The notes beneath the pieces were generated by a model that did no database searches, was not told the DNA's origin, and was given only the letters and a program-made list of their open reading frames with translations. A stretch of DNA of 64,000 bases from Doris montereyensis. Taxonomy: Eukaryota > Mollusca > Gastropoda > Nudibranchia > Dorididae. Location: positions 228,501 to 292,500 of the forward strand of contig JAXRKP010000455.1 in assembly GCA_037039925.1 (NCBI GenBank), written 5' to 3'. Below, piece by piece: positions 62,683 through 64,000 of the stretch; within the stretch, counting starts at the first letter, position 1, and each line of letters begins with the position of its first letter. The translations under genes and the position numbers were made by a program.

Positions 62683-63909
62683 CAATAAAAATAATGATAA
62701 TAATAACAAATGATATTAATTATTATAGTAATAAAAAGTACCAATACTAATATGATATTGAAGATGGTGTTGATTATTATAGTAAATTATCTTGACCTAT
62801 TTAGATACAACAGAATACCAAATCTTAAAAATATGAAACTTGGAAAACAATGACCATTGACACAGAAAAGTTAAAATATCAAGAAAAGTCAAATGAACTA
62901 AAATTTAGACAATGAAACATCTTGAATGTAAAAATGATAAAAGCTGAGCATGTCTATTGCAATAGGCACTACTAAATGAGTGACTAGAGTCCAAACACGA
63001 GTGTCCATACGTAGAGATCGCACCTTGGACACACGGTAATCGAACATGCTGAGATGGATTCCAGCACAGTTCTTACACAGGACTATGCCAGTGTTGATGG
63101 ATGCCCAGTGAGGATCTGAAATGGGAAAAATGTCGTCACAGTAATGAAGCCCACTACTTCATGTCACAGCTGGAAAAGGTGTTGTTGATAGAAGGTGTTA
63201 AAAACAACAACCTCACAACAAATCCAAACATGCTTCACCAAAGCTACGATACATCACATTGCACGTAATCAGCTTAATGATTGAAAGTTGTAACAAAGTC
63301 TTCTCTCCAAATCATTTTACATGATGTTGACTTCTCATGCCATCTTAAATTAGTCCATATGTAATAATCATTTGTTAAGAATTCATGTGTTCTTTTTAGA
63401 CGTCCGTGTGCAAATCACAACACTCTGTGCACGTTAAAGATTCCTTGGCTGTTTACAGGGCAGTCCGGGCAAAATTAAAAATCCTATAAAAAACCCAGAG
63501 ATCACTTTAGTTGTGGATGTGGGTAAAATCAAATCAAAACATAAACTTTCTAGACACCTTCATAGATACATTGATTCCCTCTCTTTAATATTAATCAATG
63601 TATCAATCACAAGCAATGACCAAAGCACTGGCTTCAAAAGCTCAAACATTTAACCTCTCAAACCAAAATTCCACTATTCTAACACACTATTTAAAGAGCA
63701 ATATTTCTGCCCCATAATGAGTTCATTTTCCTTTATGCACAGAAAAAGCTAATTTACATTAAAAAAGAATTCAGAAAGGGACAAATATGTATTTACACAA
63801 TACAGACTGAAAAGTTAACGAATTCGAGAAATAAAATATTTATAAGTTACTATTATCTCCACAGTCAGCACACTGTTGATTGCTCAAATTTTGGTAAACC
63901 TTCTCAGCA
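38714..63909 (-). CDS. ARAP: ARAP-like protein (ArfGAP, ankyrin region, PH, PH, RhoGAP, RA, PH), 5' and 3' ends incomplete
   Basis: I recover at least 28 exons (about 2.4 kb coding, about 805 codons); domain by domain they are listed in the following entries. The domain order is that of ARAP1/2/3 downstream of their N-terminal SAM and PH1-PH2 region, which must lie right of the window. ARAPs are large cytosolic proteins that bind PtdIns(3,4,5)P3 through PH domains and inactivate Arf and Rho GTPases, coordinating membrane traffic and actin. Almost every exon has GT-AG borders and phases that fit its neighbours. About seven single-base indels, mostly in homopolymers, break the frame but the homologous sequence resumes at once in the new frame. 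The arginine finger of ArfGAP is missing. Several short exons in the ankyrin region and at the RhoGAP/RA junction are not found. The last exon seen ends in phase 0 at 38714, with no stop codon identified. Confidence 0.9.
39105..39408 (+). mobile_element. SINE family B, copy 4 (full length)
   Basis: GGCCAAGTGGTAAAGCTGCT (A-box region), CCTGGGTTTGAATTCTGGC (B box), ACACTTAACATGCATTTCCC, GGTGCAAATGGATACAAACA, GTCCTGACCAGGAGGTAATT and GGCTCTATGAACTG. It lies in the last-but-one ARAP intron seen. Confidence 0.85.
39912..41970 (+). repeat. 46-bp minisatellite, about 44 units, inside an ARAP intron
   Basis: The unit contains TAGATCTTTACCAATGCAGT, AGGTGCATATTCATCATT and (A/G)CAATGAC. Spacing is 46 bases (for example 40381 to 40427). 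G-type units contain the perfect palindrome TCATTGCAATGA; A-type units break it by one base. Units with longer GTACATGTACATA inserts occur near 41465-41585, and the array decays beyond 41600. Confidence 0.96.
43085..43195. repeat. (CT)n-rich microsatellite
   Basis: CTCTCTGTCTCTCTCTCTCT-type tract in an ARAP intron. Confidence 0.9.
43283..46068 (-). CDS. ARAP: ARAP exons of the Ras-association-like domain
   Basis: Exons 45988-46068 (KSILIPVHMINADGQAINIS), 45179-45294 (VTEDLKVKRAMESF, then SSFGMCELLFKGML) and 43283-43425 (RPLLPNEFLNSTIKRWMQWE, then SWVTADNSICLCAKEM). The pattern ELxxxxxLxRPL...W corresponds to FEVIENEELERPL...RW in human ARAP RA domains. Exon 45179-45294 carries one surplus base in TTTT at 45247-45250; removing it makes the exon phase 0 to 1, as its neighbours require. 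Two introns here hold a piggyBac-like element and a GA-rich microsatellite. Confidence 0.82.
43820..43862 (-). repeat. Fragment of a SINE family A tail
   Basis: TTTGATTTGATTCGATTTAA, TTTATTCACAT mirrors the AAATC tail and the TGTGG end of family A. Only this short part is seen. Confidence 0.4.
44343..45074. mobile_element. piggyBac-like element, decayed
   Basis: It is bounded by TTAA at 44343-44346 and 45071-45074. The ends read inward are CCCTTTGAGCTCTGA and, from the other side, CTCCTTTGAGCCCTGA. TTAA target sites with C-rich short inverted ends are the hallmark of piggyBac transposons. Inside are open stretches with acidic sequence (SNDADYSESEM; DDEEGNTWADWHTKVES) like the acidic N-terminus of piggyBac transposases, but no catalytic domain. 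It sits in the ARAP intron between exons 45179-45294 and 43283-43425. Confidence 0.65.
45386..45765. repeat. (GA)n / (GACA)n / (GGGA)n compound microsatellite
   Basis: A purine-rich tract of about 380 bases with GAGA, GACAGACA and GGGAGGGA blocks and a GT run at 45748-45764. Open frames over it are artefacts. Confidence 0.96.
46230..46586 (+). mobile_element. SINE-like repeat family F, copy 1
   Basis: It shares TACAATGTTGTACTC, AGGAAAGGTA, TCAGAGTGTTAGTATG, GGAGTTGAGAAGGACTT and a closing GGGGATACAGACTATAAATCC with 48345-48685. A tRNA-like head is degenerate here. Confidence 0.75.
46588..46722 (+). repeat. Family C repeat, copy 9
   Basis: GTGGTTGGCAGGTGCTGCTG, GTAGGTCTTACTG, then TCACTCTGAGATCACC and GGTGGACGGGATAAATT. 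It abuts the family F copy. Confidence 0.82.
46982..47278 (-). mobile_element. SINE family B, copy 5 (full length)
   Basis: Reverse orientation: GTTCCTTCAAGGCCCTTAAC, ACAGGATGTTAGTCTGACGC, CATTTGCACCTGAATCAGGG, then B box GGATTCGAACTTGGG and head GCTCGGCCACCAA. Confidence 0.85.
47574..52246 (-). CDS. ARAP: ARAP exons of the RhoGAP domain
   Basis: Exons 52078-52246, 50968-51095, 50508-50612, 48806-48896, 47901-47980 and 47574-47605. Diagnostic segments are VPVIIDKCITYVSIEGLQEE, GIYRRAAQMSKVDNLLREFR with the catalytic arginine finger in GIYR, LRELDDSIFERINYQLW, LPL then VNFNTLKRIVHHL, and SSNQMTIQNLATCFAPSLMR. The domain stimulates GTP hydrolysis on Rho GTPases. One base is missing in AAAA at 51030-51033, one near 50551, and one more is implied where 48806-48896 joins 47901-47980. 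Exon 47574-47605 (TNDEEQMKKQL) matches the VKEDQVKQM stretch of human ARAP, but its phase does not fit the next exon found, so a short exon is probably missing after it. Confidence 0.88.
48107..48330 (+). mobile_element. tRNA-like SINE (family G)
   Basis: The head is GTAGCTCAGTCAGTAGAGAG (A box) and CTGAGTTCCATTCCCAG (B box). The acceptor stem does not pair, so it is not a tRNA gene. Single copy in this window. Confidence 0.6.
48345..48687 (+). mobile_element. SINE-like repeat family F, copy 2
   Basis: The head has GTAGCTGGAACCGTAGTG and a B-box CTGGTTCAAGCCCC. The body matches copy 1 through to GGGGATACGGACTATAAATC. Confidence 0.78.
49018..49076. repeat. (TAA)n microsatellite
   Basis: About 19 units of AAT, in an ARAP intron. 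Confidence 0.97.
50085..50345 (+). repeat. Short direct repeat pair
   Basis: AATTTGAGCCTTATCTGTTC near 50096 and AATTTGAGCATTATCTGTTC near 50323 flank a GC-richer insert of about 220 bases. The insert is otherwise unrecognised. Confidence 0.5.
51235..51978 (+). mobile_element. 3' part of the same RTE-like LINE, plus orientation
   Basis: It matches 19428-20160 in reverse: GMRVNAKKTKIMLVTR, then a post-RT region with SETWTLDSREYSRVQAVEMK, MNQLRWFGNVNRMNNN, and a tail of GATAAAGAAAGAGAAAGAAAG type. It lies in the intron between two RhoGAP exons, opposite to the gene's direction. Frameshifts and stops are present. Confidence 0.85.
52794..54838 (-). CDS. ARAP: ARAP exons of the second PH domain in the window (PH4)
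   Basis: Exons 54749-54838, 54057-54159, 53262-53337 and 52794-52866; phases join perfectly and the frame is open. Key segments are MLDIKFAGYAHIRISL (human ARAPs have GMSHIRLSL here), FVVFIWRGLYFMNRDLKLEY, FQEIEDGCLTATEKGPCFVI and the terminal helix DTEKMFVALESACQ. Confidence 0.88.
53136..53236 (-). repeat. Family C repeat, copy 10
   Basis: Reverse orientation: TAATGTGGTGACGTCAGGGT, then GAGAAGTAGGACTTGCCAAT. Confidence 0.7.
53515..53985 (+). repeat. Family D repeat, third copy
   Basis: CTATCATACTAGTGGATAGA, TATTATGAATATTGCCTTAG and CTCTTTTCTTAGGTTTATGG are shared nearly base for base with 11522-11945. Confidence 0.82.
55000..55300 (-). mobile_element. SINE family B, copy 6
   Basis: Reverse orientation: GTTCCTTCAAAACTGTTACA, TCACCTCCTGGACAGGACAC, CCATTTGCACCTGAGTCGAG, then head GCTCGGCCACCAATGCC. 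Confidence 0.85.
55425..55715 (-). mobile_element. SINE family B, copy 7
   Basis: Reverse orientation: ATTCCTTCAAGGCGAAATGA, CATTTGCACCTGGGTTGAGT, B box GATTCGAACCCAGC, ending near GGCCACTGATGCC. It lies 125 bases from copy 6 in the same intron and orientation. Confidence 0.82.
56084..58078 (-). CDS. ARAP: ARAP exons of the PH domain after the ankyrin region (PH3)
   Basis: Exons 58015-58078, 57296-57357, 56951-57018 and 56084-56189, all with GT-AG borders and compatible phases and no frameshift. The product runs GYLNKAGPGGRTFERRWCIL, EHGTMTYYQNEK, SPTAKGSIERKNML, PGYHFEISTDNRDQRTFTFS and ends in the amphipathic C-terminal helix AGEWMRTIAK with its invariant Trp. This is a complete PH fold of about 100 residues; such domains bind phosphoinositides or proteins. 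Confidence 0.9.
58541..60405 (-). CDS. ARAP: ARAP exons of the ankyrin-like region and linker
   Basis: Small exons: 60338-60405 (VACTDNVLEAMQVLFSGAD, matching PDVLETMALLFSGAD of human ARAP), 59166-59206 (YEMAKNLGQRLVM), 58878-58905 (ELLYQNGGD) and 58541-58572 (QSLQENVEDE). Three are 28-41 bases. A possible further exon at about 59936-59971 (IMFRKNDEMTDT) has a strong acceptor (ttcttttcatctcacag), fits phase and length, but lacks a GT donor. Between 61183 and 60405 roughly 10-14 residues present in human ARAP have no visible exon, and the phases there do not join, so that junction is unresolved. Confidence 0.75.
60580..60697 (-). repeat. Family C repeat, copy 11
   Basis: Reverse orientation: TTCACCATATGAAGTGATCT, AGAGAAACAGCAAGATGAAA, then ACCAGCAGCACCTGC. 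Confidence 0.8.
60838..60957 (-). repeat. Family C repeat, copy 12
   Basis: Reverse orientation: GAAAGAGCAGGATGAAAGAC, then GTAGGTAGGACCTACTAGAA, ATCACCCC. Confidence 0.65.
61183..63909 (-). CDS. ARAP: ARAP exons encoding the ArfGAP domain
   Basis: Exons 63851-63909 (right edge tentative), 62973-63115 and 61183-61344. The joined sequence holds a C4 zinc finger C-x2-C-x16-C-x2-C: QQCADCG, then PHWASINTGIVLCKNC. KVRSLRMDTRVW and IGNANSNAFW follow, as in ARAP1/2. After the last zinc cysteine the sequence is AGIHLSM, where ArfGAPs have HR: the catalytic arginine is Leu (codon at 63051-63053). The spacing from this His to SKVRSL is one residue longer than usual. The donor of the middle exon (gtagtg, weak) is supported because VW...IGN keeps exactly the family spacing. 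In 61183-61344 one extra base near 61282-61284 shifts the frame; beyond it MDKRKNL matches the human EKRKNF segment at the expected distance. Confidence 0.88.
61446..61715. repeat. (AAT)n microsatellite, imperfect
   Basis: About 270 bases of AAT/TAA with a duplicated 60-base higher-order block (61500-61620). Poly-Asn and poly-Leu frames over it are artefacts. Confidence 0.96.
61740..62420. other. ARAP intron sequence without recognised features
   Basis: Intron sequence between exons 62973-63115 and 61183-61344; no exon or repeat family seen in this part. Confidence 0.4.
62425..62705. repeat. Compound trinucleotide repeat: CAC, ACT, GCT, then AAT
   Basis: Four different trinucleotide repeats follow one another: CAC (62428-62455), CCACTA/ACT (to about 62500), GCT (about 62500-62520), ACT, then about 170 bases of AAT. 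Confidence 0.96.
63405..63542 (+). mobile_element. SINE family A, copy 4 (3' part)
   Basis: CGTGTGCAAATCACAACACT, ATTCCTTGGCTGTTTACAGG, GTTGTGGATGTGGGTAAAAT, then the AAATC tail. The tRNA-like head is missing. It lies in an ArfGAP intron. Confidence 0.82.
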
Positions 63910-64000
63910 CTGTATCATCAGCAAGCCCTTCTGCAATGGAGTCCCTCTATTGCCATTCTCCAAGACTGCATTTCGGCTCACTCTCTAAAGTTAAGCTGCA

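Noticed and set aside
62246..62713. 155-codon Thr/Ala/Asn-rich open frame
   Set aside because: The latter half is the compound trinucleotide repeat; the first half has no recognised homology or splice context.

Overview
This window is nuclear DNA of an invertebrate animal. It is AT-rich, its coding sequence lies in small GT-AG exons scattered over long introns, and it carries tRNA-derived SINEs, LINE remnants, minisatellites and long microsatellites. The two recognisable genes, an SLC7 amino-acid transporter light chain and an ARAP-type ArfGAP/RhoGAP protein, are animal families. The repeat style suggests a lophotrochozoan, perhaps a mollusc; that is inference only.

Layout. 390-955 (-): a broken PIF/Harbinger-like transposase fragment followed directly by a tRNA-derived SINE. 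2,258-9,157 (+): nine exons covering roughly the C-terminal two thirds of an SLC7 transporter; its first exons lie left of the window. 9,158-19,400: AT-rich sequence with SINEs, a degenerate 80-bp tandem repeat and a copy of a ~0.45-1 kb repeat family. 19,428-24,415 (-): two head-to-tail copies of an RTE-like LINE. 24,430-38,700: a 14 kb AT-rich stretch with no recognisable exon, containing a LINE tail next to a long TA run, a Tigger/pogo-like MITE and a 23-bp minisatellite. 38,714-63,909 (-): at least 28 exons of an ARAP gene, in order ArfGAP, a short ankyrin region, PH, PH, RhoGAP, RA-like and a last PH domain. The SAM domain and first PH domains would lie to the right. One ARAP intron is nearly filled by a 46-bp minisatellite of about 44 copies, and another holds a piggyBac-like element.

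The two genes are convergent (tail to tail). There is no operon or pathway link visible: one moves amino acids across the plasma membrane with an SLC3 heavy chain, the other would regulate Arf and Rho GTPases at phosphoinositide membranes.

Two things stand out. The ArfGAP domain has Leu where the catalytic arginine finger should be, while the RhoGAP arginine is intact. The ARAP exons carry about seven single-base frameshifts, mostly in short homopolymers, with no nonsense codon in the homologous frame and nearly all splice sites intact; this looks more like assembly error than gene decay, but both remain possible. I found no bacterial-type system, CRISPR array, rRNA gene or intact tRNA gene.
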